A stretch of DNA of 64,000 bases from contig JADJQA010000009.1 in assembly GCA_016712985.1 (NCBI GenBank), positions 62,001 to 126,000 on the forward strand, given 5' to 3'. The position numbers were made by a program, and so were the translations under genes. Below the pieces are notes generated by a model. That model worked only from the letters and a program-made list of their open reading frames with translations, was not told the origin of the DNA and did not search any database. Positions 1 to 7,613 of the stretch are shown here, one piece after another. The DNA is from Sulfuritalea sp. (GTDB lineage Bacteria > Pseudomonadota > Gammaproteobacteria > Burkholderiales > Rhodocyclaceae). How positions within the stretch are numbered: the first letter of the stretch is position 1; each line of letters opens with the position of its first letter.

Positions 1-28
1 GAAATGCCGCTATTCCAAGGAGCTGAAA

Positions 29-394
29 ATGATGAACGAAGAAATGATGAAGCAGATGCCGCACATGATGGGGCATCCGGTGGCCCAGGGTGCCATGATT
101 GCCGCCACCGGCTATGCCGCGACTCGCGCGCTGGTCGGCCAGAGCCTGTTGCGTAATCCGCTGCTGCTGCTGGCGGGCGGCATTGCCGCCGGCATCGCGG
201 CGGGATATCTGATGCACAAGCATGAGAAGGAAATCGTGCTGGCGATCTCCAAGGCCATCGGCATGGGCAAGGATTTCGTCATGCAGCAGCGCGAGAACCT
301 CGACGACCTGGTGGCCGAGGCGAAGGAAAGCGAAGCGCAGGCCGCCGCCGTGCCGGCCGCGCCAGCCGAGCCAGGCCCGGACGCTCCAGTCTGA
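29..394 (+). CDS. Met/His-rich small membrane protein, possible copper binder
   Basis: I do not recognise a named family. The 121-residue protein starts with a striking Met/His run: eight methionines and two histidines in the first 16 residues (M1, M2, M6, M7, M10, H12, M13, M14, H16). A glycine/alanine-rich hydrophobic stretch at about residues 24-62 looks like one or two membrane segments. A charged helix and an Ala/Pro-rich tail follow. An AAGGAG ribosome site lies just upstream of the ATG. It is the first gene of a run with the HMA-like protein (8 bp downstream) and the copper-type P-ATPase. Met/His clusters of this type commonly bind Cu(I), so a role in feeding or sensing copper is inferred from composition and context only. 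Confidence 0.7.
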   Translation: MMNEEMMKQMPHMMGHPVAQGAMIAATGYAATRALVGQSLLRNPLLLLAGGIAAGIAAGYLMHKHEKEIVLAISKAIGMGKDFVMQQRENLDDLVAEAKESEAQAAAVPAAPAEPGPDAPV

Positions 395-402
395 GTCGCG
401 TC

Positions 403-1095
403 ATGAATGCCGACGATCTGGCGCGGCGCATTGTCGTCCGCCATCGCGAAGCCGGCTACCTGCGCCTCGAACTGCCTGCCGCGATTTGCCATCCAGCCGT
501 CGCCGAGGTCATCGACGCCGCGCTGCGGCGCGTGGCCGGCGTGTATCGCGTCACCCTGTACATCGCGCAACACCGGCTCGTGGTCAGCTTCGATGCCCAT
601 GTCTGCGCCGCGACCGATGTGGCAAAGGCTCTCAAGGCGTCGCTGCGCGAATTGCCCAAAGCGTCCACTGCCGCCGCGCCGCCGCACACCCCAATGCCGC
701 ACACGCCAGGGGCGCTGGCAGCGCGGGTGAGCCCGGCACTGCACCAGGCTGCCCGGCAAGCCCGTCGTGCCTTCCGCCGCTTGCGCGCTAGGATCGAAGG
801 CCTGCGTCAGCCGAACGCAGCGTCCGGCAGCCTGCAGGCGAAGCTGCAACCCATGCTGGCTAATGCGCTGACCGAAAAGGCAATGATCAATTTCCTCAAC
901 GATCTGGTCGCGTTCTATCTGGTCAAGGTTCACTGGGAACTCATCACCCAGCGCTGGCTGAAAAACCCGGCAAAACACGCCGACGCCTGGCTGGCCGCTT
1001 TTTACCTGGTGTTCCTGCTGGTGCGCTATCGCAAGTCGATTGCCGCCGAAATTGCGAATCCGGTTGCCAAATCAGCGACTGTCACGCCGTCGTGA
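403..1095 (+). CDS. HMA-like (heavy-metal-associated type 2) domain protein
   Basis: The 230-residue protein has an N-terminal region (about residues 5-80) with the beta-alpha-beta pattern of heavy-metal-associated domains but no CxxC pair, as in the HMA_2-type domains that accompany some metal ATPases. The middle is Ala/Arg-rich. The C-terminal part (about residues 150-215) has a hydrophobic stretch near 195-207 that may be a membrane anchor. Its stop codon overlaps the GTG start of the ATPase by 3 bp, so the two are translationally coupled. It is probably an accessory or regulatory partner of that ATPase. With no metal-binding cysteines, direct metal transfer is unlikely. Confidence 0.65.
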   Translation: MNADDLARRIVVRHREAGYLRLELPAAICHPAVAEVIDAALRRVAGVYRVTLYIAQHRLVVSFDAHVCAATDVAKALKASLRELPKASTAAAPPHTPMPHTPGALAARVSPALHQAARQARRAFRRLRARIEGLRQPNAASGSLQAKLQPMLANALTEKAMINFLNDLVAFYLVKVHWELITQRWLKNPAKHADAWLAAFYLVFLLVRYRKSIAAEIANPVAKSATVTPS

Positions 1096-3605
1096 AAAGC
1101 TTCCGTGTCGTCCATCGCCTTTCACGCCGGATTCGTCTCGTCGCGCCGGCGCTGAGCAGGCAGCCCGAACGCTGCTACATCCTGGAAATCCTGTTGAGGA
1201 AGCACCGTGCGGTGAAGGATGTGCGAACCGTGCCGGGCATCGGCTCGGTGACGCTGCATTTCGATCCGGCGCAACTTCCGGAAGAGCGCCTGCTGGCCGT
1301 GGTCGATGCCGTGATCGGAAACATTGTTGTCGCCGGCCCGCGAAGCGGAGTCCCCGGCGCGCGGAGCGAGCCAGCGTCGTCCGCAAGGGATACCGCCTCA
1401 GGGGTTCCCGGAGGCATGACTTCTGCTTCCGCGCCAGCCACGCCGCCAGTCATCGACGGCCCGGCCCAGGAATGCAGTGCCGCGATCGAAGGCAGGGCCT
1501 GTGCCGCCTGTGCGCTGCTGATCGAGATGAGCCTGCAGCGCGATCCGCGCGTGGATTCGGCGGTCGTCAATTTTGCCGCCGGAACCGTCACGGTCACGGG
1601 CCACCTGCCGCGCGAGGGGCTCTTCGCCGCTGTCAGGAAGCTCGGCTACGAGGCGCGGCCGATGGATACCCTGGCGCAACGCCGCCTGCTGGTCGAACGC
1701 GAAAGGGCGCGCGTGGCCGAGGCGCGCGAACGGCTGATCCAGGCCGCCTGGCTGACGGCGCCGGTGATGATCTCCGGCATGCTGATGCACCGTTCGCCCG
1801 CGCTGCGGCTTGCGGAATTTGCGTTATCGACCGCCGTGGTGTTCGGCAGCGGCAGCGAGATATTCAAGAAGGCATGGATGTTGGCCAAGCAGCGCGAGGC
1901 CAACATGGACACGCTGATTGCGATGGGCGCCGGCGCCGCTTACCTTTACAGCCTGCCGGGCGTGGCACGCATGCATCATCACGTTTATTTCGAGTCTGCC
2001 GCCGCCATCGTGGCCTTCGTCCTCGGCGGCCGCTACATGGAGGAGCGCGCCAAGGGCAAGGCCTCCGAGGCGATCCGCAAGCTGATCGAGCTGCAACCCG
2101 AAACCGCGATTCGCATCACCGGCAACGGCGACGAAACCGTCGCCATCGACGATGTGCAACTCGGCGACCGCTTGCGCGTGCGTCCCGGCGACAAGGTGCC
2201 GACCGACGGCGTGGTGGAAGAGGGCGCATCGAGCCTCGACGAATCCATGCTCACCGGCGAATCGCTGCCGGTATCGAAGGGCGCGGGCGATGCCGTGGTC
2301 GGCGGCTGCATAAATGACGGAAATGGCGGCTTCATCCTGCGCGTCACGGCAGTCGGCGGCGACACGGTGCTGTCGGGCATCGTCAAGCTGGTCGACCACG
2401 CCCAGGGAACGAAACTGCCGGTCCAGAAATTTGCCGACCGCATCTCGGCGCGTTTCGTGCCGGCGGTGGCCGGCATTGGCGGGCTGACGCTGGCCGGCTG
2501 GCTGCTGGCCGGGCATCCGGCCTCGAGTGCGCTGGCGCACGCCGTCGCCGTTCTGCTGATCGCCTGTCCCTGTGCGCTCGGGCTGGCGACGCCCACCGCG
2601 ATCATGGTCGACACCGGCCAGGCGGCGCGACGCGGCATTTACATCCGCAACGGCGAGGCGCTGGAAACCGCTGCCACGCTGAACACCCTGGTGTTCGACA
2701 AGACCGGCACCATCACCGAGGGCAAGCCGGTGGTGACGGACTTCCTGCTGGTCGCGGGGTGCGACGAAGCGCGCACCTTTGCGCTGGTGGCCGGCGTCGA
2801 GGCGCATTCCGAGCACTTTCTTGGCCGTGCGATCAGCGCCTGGTGCCGCGCCCGCGCCGTAACGCCGGCGCCGACTTTTGATTTCGAGGCCCGGCCCGGC
2901 CGTGGCGTGCGCGCGCTGGCGCACGACAGCGAGATCCTGGTCGGCAATGCCGCGCTGTTGCAGGTTGCCGGCATAGATTGCAGCGCCCAGCAGGAGCAGG
3001 CCCAAGCCTGGGCCGAACAGGGCAAGACGCCGGTATATGTGGCGATCGGCGGTGCCTGCGTCGCACTATTCGCGATTGCCGATGCCGCGCGCCCCGGAGC
3101 GAAGCAGGCCATCGCACTGCTGCACCGGCTCGGCTTACAAACCGTGATGGCCACGGGTGATGTCGAGGCCGTCGCCAACCACATCGCGCGCGAAGTCGGC
3201 ATCGACCGCGTCATCGCCCGCGCGACGCCGGGCGACAAGCTGGAATTGATCCGCGCTTTGCAGAACGAAGGTCGCCGCGTCGGCATGATCGGCGACGGCA
3301 TCAACGACGCGCCGGCGCTGGCGGCAGCCAACGTCGGCTTCGCCATCGGCGGCGGCGCCGACATCGCGGTCGAATCGGCCGACATCACCCTGGTCGGCGG
3401 CGACATCGCGCGCGTCGCCGGCGGCATCGAACTCTCGCGCAAGACGATGGGCATCATCCGCCAGAACCTGTTCTGGGCGCTGGGCTACAACGTCGTCGCC
3501 ATCCCGGTGGCAGCGGCGGGGCGCCTCAATCCGATGATCGCGGCGGCGGCGATGGCGATGAGCTCGGTGTCGGTGGTGACCAACTCGTTGCGGCTGCAAA
3601 GGTGA
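1092..3605 (+). CDS. Copper-type heavy-metal P1B ATPase (CopA-like)
   Basis: The 837-residue inner-membrane ATPase would couple ATP hydrolysis to soft-metal transport. Its N-terminus has an HMA_2-like segment without cysteines (about 1-80), then a classic HMA domain with CxxC at C137/C140. It has the transmembrane CPC motif (C492-P-C494), the DKTGT phosphorylation site (D536), a GDGINDAP hinge motif, and the late transmembrane YN and MxMSS signatures typical of Cu(I) pumps. The N-domain HP dipeptide normally found in P1B pumps reads His575-Phe576 here, an unusual substitution that keeps the key His. The GTG start overlaps the preceding stop codon. Cu(I)/Ag(I) specificity is inferred from these motifs; export versus delivery to periplasmic or oxidase sites cannot be told apart. 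Confidence 0.93.
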   Translation: MKSFRVVHRLSRRIRLVAPALSRQPERCYILEILLRKHRAVKDVRTVPGIGSVTLHFDPAQLPEERLLAVVDAVIGNIVVAGPRSGVPGARSEPASSARDTASGVPGGMTSASAPATPPVIDGPAQECSAAIEGRACAACALLIEMSLQRDPRVDSAVVNFAAGTVTVTGHLPREGLFAAVRKLGYEARPMDTLAQRRLLVERERARVAEARERLIQAAWLTAPVMISGMLMHRSPALRLAEFALSTAVVFGSGSEIFKKAWMLAKQREANMDTLIAMGAGAAYLYSLPGVARMHHHVYFESAAAIVAFVLGGRYMEERAKGKASEAIRKLIELQPETAIRITGNGDETVAIDDVQLGDRLRVRPGDKVPTDGVVEEGASSLDESMLTGESLPVSKGAGDAVVGGCINDGNGGFILRVTAVGGDTVLSGIVKLVDHAQGTKLPVQKFADRISARFVPAVAGIGGLTLAGWLLAGHPASSALAHAVAVLLIACPCALGLATPTAIMVDTGQAARRGIYIRNGEALETAATLNTLVFDKTGTITEGKPVVTDFLLVAGCDEARTFALVAGVEAHSEHFLGRAISAWCRARAVTPAPTFDFEARPGRGVRALAHDSEILVGNAALLQVAGIDCSAQQEQAQAWAEQGKTPVYVAIGGACVALFAIADAARPGAKQAIALLHRLGLQTVMATGDVEAVANHIAREVGIDRVIARATPGDKLELIRALQNEGRRVGMIGDGINDAPALAAANVGFAIGGGADIAVESADITLVGGDIARVAGGIELSRKTMGIIRQNLFWALGYNVVAIPVAAAGRLNPMIAAAAMAMSSVSVVTNSLRLQR

Positions 3606-3610
3606 CAAAG

Positions 3611-3860
3611 TCATTCCTGCGTAGTTGGGAATCCAGTCAAGAAATGGAAGCGTTCCTGGAAACTCAAGCTTATCGAAGAACGCAATCCGGATTGGCACGA
3701 CCTTTGGCCGGAGATCATCGGATAGTTGGCTGGATGCCCGCCTGCGCGGGCATGACGGATTAAATCGCCACCTTGCTCCCGCGCCCCATTTGTCGTCACT
3801 CCCGCGTAGGCGGGAGTCCAGAAACCACCGCTGCGTTTCGAACATTGGATTCCCGCCTCT
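3611..3860. repeat. Cluster of dRS3-like short palindromic repeats
   Basis: This 349-bp gap between the ATPase and the TauE-like gene holds at least three copies of a short inverted repeat of the ATTCCCGC-n-GCGGGAAT type, ending in TCCAG. They lie at 3611-3637 (degenerate), 3730-3758 (opposite orientation) and 3792-3822 (CTCCCGCG/CGGGAG core). A half copy lies near 3845-3860. Such elements are common intergenic repeats in beta- and gammaproteobacteria (dRS3 in Neisseria is the best known). They flank a relic GIY-YIG coding end at 3645-3725. Confidence 0.8.
3645..3725 (+). pseudogene. Relic C-terminus of a small GIY-YIG endonuclease
   Basis: Reading from 3645 to the TAG at 3723-3725 gives 26 residues: W-K-R-S-W-K-L-K-L-I-E-E-R-N-P-D-W-H-D-L-W and a short end. 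This matches the conserved C-terminal tail (WKxxWKLxLIExxNPxWxDL) of small YhbQ-like GIY-YIG nucleases. The N-terminal GIY-YIG catalytic part is missing: upstream sequence runs straight into a palindromic repeat and the ATPase stop. The fragment sits between copies of the repeat. It is a decayed remnant, not an expressed gene. Confidence 0.7.
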
Positions 3861-3954
3861 GGAAAGGTACTCGCAGGCAGGCTACGCAGAGATGGCAGCG
3901 CTTCGGAATGCTTCCACACGTTTTGCATGATTCCATCATGAATGATTAGTCGGA

Positions 3955-4656
3955 ATGGATCACAGTCAGCACGTTCACATCGCCGAGTTCTCCTACTGGG
4001 CCGCCTTCATGGTCGGCATCCTCGGCAGCGGCCATTGCATCGGCATGTGCGGCGGGCTGGTATCGGGGTGCTTCATGAAATTGCAGGCGAAGGGCCCCTG
4101 GCCTTACGCGGCCTATCACGTGTCGCGCATCGGCATCTACGCCGGCGTCGGCCTGCTCGCCGCGCTGCTTGGCACCGTGCTGGTCGCCAGCGGCATGACG
4201 GGCCTGGCGCAGGGCGTCTTGCAGATTCTCGCCGGCGCCATCGTTATCCTGCTGGGCCTCGACCTGCTCGGTGTCTCGCCGATCCGCAACACGTACGGCT
4301 TTGCGCCGATGGCCTGGTTGCGCAGACAGTTCGTGACCGCATCGCAAAAAGGCCCGGTACTGGGCGCGGCCATCAGCGGTGCGATCAACGGCCTGATGCC
4401 CTGCTCGATGACCATGGCCATGGCGGTCAAGGCCACCACCGCGCCGACACCGCCCGAGGGCATGCTGCTGATGCTGGCCTTCGGCGCCGGCACCCTGCCG
4501 TCGATGCTGTTCGCCTCCGTCCTGTTCGGCAAACTCGGGCCGAAGCTGCGCGGCGGCTTGCAGAAGCTCGCCGCGCTGTTCGTCATCGCGCTGGGCGTAT
4601 CGACACTGTGGCAGGGGCTGCGCTTCTACCTGGTGATGTACAAGCTGGTGGTCTGA
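3955..4656 (+). CDS. TauE/SafE-like (DsbD_2-type) membrane protein
   Basis: The 233-residue polytopic inner-membrane protein has about six hydrophobic segments. It carries the GMCGG motif at residues 30-34 and a second internal-repeat motif, GLMPCSM, around 145-151; these two half-repeat motifs typify the sulfite-exporter TauE/SafE family branch related to DsbD/CcdA. This branch often sits next to copper P-ATPases and cytochrome oxidase assembly genes. The N-terminus has MDHSQHVH, a possible metal-binding His cluster. It is probably part of copper handling or oxidase assembly; the substrate is unknown. An 84-bp copy of its 3' end recurs at 5461-5544 beyond an inserted toxin-antitoxin pair. 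Confidence 0.85.
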   Translation: MDHSQHVHIAEFSYWAAFMVGILGSGHCIGMCGGLVSGCFMKLQAKGPWPYAAYHVSRIGIYAGVGLLAALLGTVLVASGMTGLAQGVLQILAGAIVILLGLDLLGVSPIRNTYGFAPMAWLRRQFVTASQKGPVLGAAISGAINGLMPCSMTMAMAVKATTAPTPPEGMLLMLAFGAGTLPSMLFASVLFGKLGPKLRGGLQKLAALFVIALGVSTLWQGLRFYLVMYKLVV

Positions 4657-4721
4657 TGCCCGTTATCGGACTCGGGGCTGGCCCGGAAGTCAGCCGGAGT
4701 GAGGGCTGCGACGTTGAACGG

Positions 4722-5096
4722 TCAGCCTTGCCCGGCGATTGCCTGCGCAATCAACTGGTCGAGTATCGGAAGGTCGATCTTGGCGGTGTTCCAGACGATC
4801 AACGCATCGATGCTTCGATAGCCATGCGTCAGCTTGATGCGCATTTCATAGACGGCACTGAGATGAGGCCATAGCTCGGGGCTTGCTTGTTCGAGGCGTG
4901 GATCGAGACGCATGATGTTGTTCGCGGCTTCCCCGATATCCACCAGATTTTTGATTACGGAATCCTGGGTCTTCCTGTCCGCGAGAAACTGCTCCTTTCG
5001 CGCGTCGCCGATATGCTTGTTGATCCAGGCAATCGCATCCCGGATGTCGCCCAGGCAATCGACCACGCGAAGTGTCCTTGACGGGCTGTGGGTCAT
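4722..5096 (-). CDS. hepT: HepT-like HEPN toxin (DUF86)
   Basis: The 124-residue all-helical protein matches HEPN/DUF86 toxins. It carries the RX4HXY motif: R86, H91 and Y93, with the AANNIMRLDP segment before it. HepT toxins are RNases held inactive when the partner MntA adds AMP to the motif tyrosine. The start was placed at 5096 because it overlaps the mntA stop in an ATGA arrangement, so the pair is translationally coupled in antitoxin-then-toxin order. All motif residues are present, so the toxin looks functional. Confidence 0.9.
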   Translation of the reverse strand: MTHSPSRTLRVVDCLGDIRDAIAWINKHIGDARKEQFLADRKTQDSVIKNLVDIGEAANNIMRLDPRLEQASPELWPHLSAVYEMRIKLTHGYRSIDALIVWNTAKIDLPILDQLIAQAIAGQG

Positions 5097-5383
5097 ACCT
5101 GTAACGCCTCGCCCAGCACGGTCTGACGAAAGCGTTCGGAGAGCGAGCCTGGAGTCTGTACATCGACCTGAACGCCGAGCAGACGCCTCAGTTCGCTTTC
5201 GATGCGCACAATGCTCAGCAAGGTGGTCTGCTCGGTCGGATCGATCAGCAGATCGAGATCGCTGTCCGCGGTATCTTCGCCATGCACCACCGAACCGAAT
5301 ACGCGCGGGTTTCCGGCGTGATTCTGCTCCACAATCCGGCGGATGTCGTCGCGATGCAGTTTGAATGCTTCGGAAGGCTTCAT
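5093..5383 (-). CDS. mntA: MntA-like nucleotidyltransferase antitoxin
   Basis: The 96-residue minimal nucleotidyltransferase has the GSX10DXD active-site motif: G30-S31, then D42 and D44, with the following LLID strand. Family members adenylylate the HepT tyrosine and so neutralise the toxin. It lies upstream of hepT on the minus strand with a 4-bp overlap. The pair is inserted between the TauE-like gene and the Crp/Fnr-type regulator, flanked by an imperfect duplication of the TauE-like 3' end. Confidence 0.9.
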   Translation of the reverse strand: MKPSEAFKLHRDDIRRIVEQNHAGNPRVFGSVVHGEDTADSDLDLLIDPTEQTTLLSIVRIESELRRLLGVQVDVQTPGSLSERFRQTVLGEALQV

Positions 5384-5460
5384 ACTGGTCCGGCTCCAAG
5401 GCTCCCACAGGTTGCAAAGGATACCCGAAGTGCCGTCGAGAGTATTTCTCGCCGCCTCCC

Positions 5461-5544
5461 GCGCTCTTCGTCATCGCGCTGGGCGCATCGACGCTGTGGC
5501 AGGGGCTGCGCTTCTACCTGGTGATGTACAAGCTGGTAGCCTGA
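5461..5544 (+). pseudogene. Duplicated 3' end of the TauE-like gene
   Basis: These 84 bp match 4573-4656, the last 27 codons plus stop of the TauE-like gene, at 79 of 84 positions including the TGA. Nothing upstream of 5461 continues the gene. The copy abuts the regulator gene (4 bp apart, tail to tail), as the original end would have. The two copies therefore bracket the mntA-hepT insertion like an attachment-type or recombination duplication. The five differences suggest that one copy came with the incoming DNA or that time has passed. Confidence 0.85.
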
Positions 5545-5548
5545 GCGA

Positions 5549-6148
5549 TCAAGCCGCAGCGAGCAGATCCAGCGCGACCAGGCAGGACTTGTGGCCTCGT
5601 CCGCAGCGCGGCTGTTCGGGTTCGATGACTTTCTGCCGGCGCAGTCCGGACAGTGTTCGCGACACGGTTTCCGCAGTCAGCGCGGTGATCTCCGCAATGT
5701 CTCGCAAGGGGGGTAGTTCGGCCCGCGCTACCGCAGAGGCCTGTGGCAGGAGCAGGCGGATCAGGCGCCGGATGCGTTCGATCGCCTGGCCGGAGCGCAG
5801 CGCCACGACGCGTGCGGCCCTGTGCTCGGCCAGCGTCAGGGCATGCAGCAGGGAGTCGCGTTCGGTCGTCGCCCCTCCCGGCCACGGCGACAGTTCGCAG
5901 TCGGTGAGTGCTGTCGCACGGTAGCTGTAGCGGCCGAACAGCAGCGCTTCCACGCCGACGATTTCGCCGCCCACGGCGAGGCCCGCGAACAACGGTTCGC
6001 TGCCGGACTCGTCGATCAGGTGGAAGCGCACGACTCCGGAACTCACCCGCCATGCAGGTCCTTCGGCACCGGCGTCATGGATGCGCTGGCCGCTCTTGAA
6101 GCGGCGCGCATCCTGCGCGCTGATGGGCATATCCGCCGAGTCGATCAT
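5549..6148 (-). CDS. Crp/Fnr-family transcriptional regulator
   Basis: The 199-residue protein has an N-terminal cyclic-nucleotide-binding-type beta-roll (about 10-100), a dimer helix (about 105-140) and a C-terminal winged helix-turn-helix near residues 145-185. The recognition helix reads TAETVSRTL; the ExxSR pattern resembles Fnr/Dnr rather than Crp. It lacks the N-terminal cysteine cluster of oxygen-sensing Fnr, so it may sense NO, redox, metal or nothing small. It lies 20 bp downstream of the small secreted-protein gene on the same strand, so both may share the promoter near 6465-6530. The context suggests it controls the surrounding copper genes; this is inference. Confidence 0.85.
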   Translation of the reverse strand: MIDSADMPISAQDARRFKSGQRIHDAGAEGPAWRVSSGVVRFHLIDESGSEPLFAGLAVGGEIVGVEALLFGRYSYRATALTDCELSPWPGGATTERDSLLHALTLAEHRAARVVALRSGQAIERIRRLIRLLLPQASAVARAELPPLRDIAEITALTAETVSRTLSGLRRQKVIEPEQPRCGRGHKSCLVALDLLAAA

Positions 6149-6168
6149 CTAAAGTGGTGTGCTATCGG

Positions 6169-6431
6169 CTAGTTGGCAGCTTGCAGCGTGCCGGCCGCAA
6201 GCTGCGGCGCCGGTTGCGCGGCGACGGTCATGCCGGCGCGACGGCGCAGGTCAGCCATGACCTGATCGCTGTTGCGGCGCGAGGCAGCCAGATCGCCATC
6301 GCCGCGGCGGTGTCGCCAGCCCGGTGGAGTTTGGCGGCCTCGGGGAAACTTGCCGGCCAGTCCGCCGCCCAGGCCGGGCGGATACATGCGGCGATGAGCA
6401 GCAGGGCAATGCGCAGGGAATTGATGGTCAT
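6169..6431 (-). pseudogene. Small secreted Sel1/TPR-like protein, frameshifted
   Basis: From ATG 6431 the frame gives a clear signal peptide (MTINSLRIALLLIAAC...AWA) followed by a Sel1/TPR-like helix (FPEAAKLHRAGDTAAAMAIWL). Sense then moves to a second frame (AASRRNSDQVMADLRRRAGM...), which ends at the stop at 6169. The intact product would be about 87 residues and periplasmic. A single indel near 6285 splits it. Its upstream DNA is similar to that of the TonB-dependent receptor, and the regulator follows 20 bp downstream, so it likely belongs to the same regulon. Function is unknown. Confidence 0.55.
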
Positions 6432-6464
6432 GGGAATTCCTTGATGTTTTTCGGCAAACGCTCG

Positions 6465-6530
6465 CAATGCTACGTGCGAAGCCGGCTCGGAAGACGCGGC
6501 AAATCGCCGCATGTGACAACGTGTCGCGGC
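6465..6530 (-). promoter_or_regulatory. Promoter-like region shared with the TonB receptor
   Basis: This stretch upstream of the small secreted gene contains, in order on the plus strand, AATGCTA, CTCGGAAG, GCGGCAAAT, CATGTGAC and GTGTCGC. The same blocks occur in the same order at 9948-10025 upstream of the TonB-dependent receptor, where the central part is a perfect palindrome. Here the palindrome is degenerate. Shared blocks upstream of two minus-strand genes suggest a common regulator, perhaps the adjacent Crp/Fnr protein. Confidence 0.5.
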
Positions 6531-6675
6531 TGATCTGGAAAGCTGGCGGTGCCCGGTCTGGTACTCGCTGCAATGGCCCACCAGCTTCAGTCACGCCCGG
6601 TAACGAACCCGACAGACAGTCTTGATTGTGCCGTGCTACCATCAGCGCATTCAAATTGAAGGCAGAGGTGAAATC

Positions 6676-6939
6676 ATGGCAAGCATGAGTATTCGGGGCC
6701 TGGACGATCAGGTACTGGCCCGGCTGAAACTTCAGGCAGAACAGGAAAGCTGTAGCCTCAACAGCCTGGTGTTGCGTCTGTTGCACGGCACGGGCACAGG
6801 CACGGCATTTCAGCTCGCCGCATTGAAGAAGTTTGACGATCTCGATGCCTTGGCCGGCACCTGGAGCGACCAGGAGGCGGAAGCTTTTGAGCGGAACACG
6901 GCTGCATTTGCCGAGGTTGATGCCGCATTGTGGACTTGA
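6676..6939 (+). CDS. VapB-like antitoxin (ribbon-helix-helix type)
   Basis: The 87-residue protein begins with a short ribbon-helix-helix-like segment (SIRGLDDQVLARLKLQAEQ) typical of FitA/VapB antitoxins. A C-terminal acidic tail (about 50-87) would occupy the toxin active site. The ATG at 6676 was chosen over the in-frame upstream start because an AGAGGTG ribosome site precedes it. The PIN toxin starts 3 bp after its stop. Such antitoxins autorepress the pair's promoter. Confidence 0.85.
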   Translation: MASMSIRGLDDQVLARLKLQAEQESCSLNSLVLRLLHGTGTGTAFQLAALKKFDDLDALAGTWSDQEAEAFERNTAAFAEVDAALWT

Positions 6940-6942
6940 GCC

Positions 6943-7353
6943 ATGCGGCCCATTTCGCTGGATACCAATGCATACACTGCGTTCAAGCGCGGCGATGCCG
7001 GAATAGTGGCGGTGCTGCAACACGCCCCGAGCATCATCGTGTGCACCACGGTATTGGGCGAACTGCTGGCAGGCTTCGCTGCCGGTCAGCGCGAGAGCGT
7101 CAATCGCGGCGAGTTGACCCGCTTTATCAACGTGCCCCGCGTCAAAGTGGTTCCAGGTACTGCCGCCACGGCCGACCTGTACGCGTTGATCTATGCCGCA
7201 CTGCGGCGCAAAGGCCGTCCCATTCCAACCAACGACCTGTGGATTGCCGCCAGCAGCCTGGAGCACGGCGCCGCCCTGTTGACGCTGGATGCACGTTTTC
7301 AAGACATCGACGGACTGCGCACGGGTACGCGACTGGAGGACTTCATTCCCTAG
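6943..7353 (+). CDS. VapC-like PIN-domain toxin
   Basis: The 136-residue PIN-domain ribonuclease carries the acidic active-site residues at D7 (LDTN), E40 (LGELLAGF), D98 (TNDLWIAA) and D116 (LTLDARF), which coordinate Mg or Mn. VapC toxins cleave tRNA or rRNA when the antitoxin is degraded. It lies 3 bp downstream of the antitoxin gene. All catalytic positions are present, so it appears intact. The pair sits between the secreted-protein gene and a relic HEPN gene, consistent with serial insertion of toxin-antitoxin modules in this spacer. Confidence 0.9.
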   Translation: MRPISLDTNAYTAFKRGDAGIVAVLQHAPSIIVCTTVLGELLAGFAAGQRESVNRGELTRFINVPRVKVVPGTAATADLYALIYAALRRKGRPIPTNDLWIAASSLEHGAALLTLDARFQDIDGLRTGTRLEDFIP

Positions 7354-7376
7354 GGACTTGCGTCGGGGTGCCGCCG

Positions 7377-7511
7377 CTACCGATATCGCATATCGGCCCC
7401 TTGAGCGCATTGATGCGGCCAGCGATCGGACCTGTCATGTTCGAGGTCGCGATCGAGTTGCATGATGCTGTTGGCGGCTTGCCTGAGGCCAATAGTGCCG
7501 GCAGAGTTTTT
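7377..7511 (-). pseudogene. Relic of a HepT/DUF86 HEPN toxin
   Basis: On the minus strand, 7511 down to about 7437 reads KNSAGTIGLRQAANSIMQLD followed by RDLEH, closely resembling the KNLVDIGEAANNIMRLDPRLE segment of the intact HepT at 4722-5096. A degraded continuation with WPH and MRYR follows. No RX4HXY motif and no partner nucleotidyltransferase are visible. It is a short decayed fragment of a second MntA-HepT-type locus, in the 260-bp gap after vapC. Confidence 0.45.
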
Positions 7512-7613
7512 TTGGCACGCCGCCACCCGCGCGTTTCGTCCCGCGGAACTTTCTGGGCGCACCAGGAAGAACGCCAGCGGGGGCCGGCGTCAATCCGATG
7601 CGGGAGCGACTCC

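Noticed and set aside
1824..3005. Long open frame antisense to the P-type ATPase
   Set aside because: Its translation is low-complexity and shows no domain; it mirrors the high-GC codon pattern of the real gene.
3611..3860. CRISPR array
   Set aside because: The repeats are irregularly spaced, inverted relative to each other and few; no cas genes are present.
4573..5544. IS-type target-site duplication around mntA-hepT
   Set aside because: 84 bp is too long for a transposase footprint, and there are no terminal inverted repeats or transposase gene.
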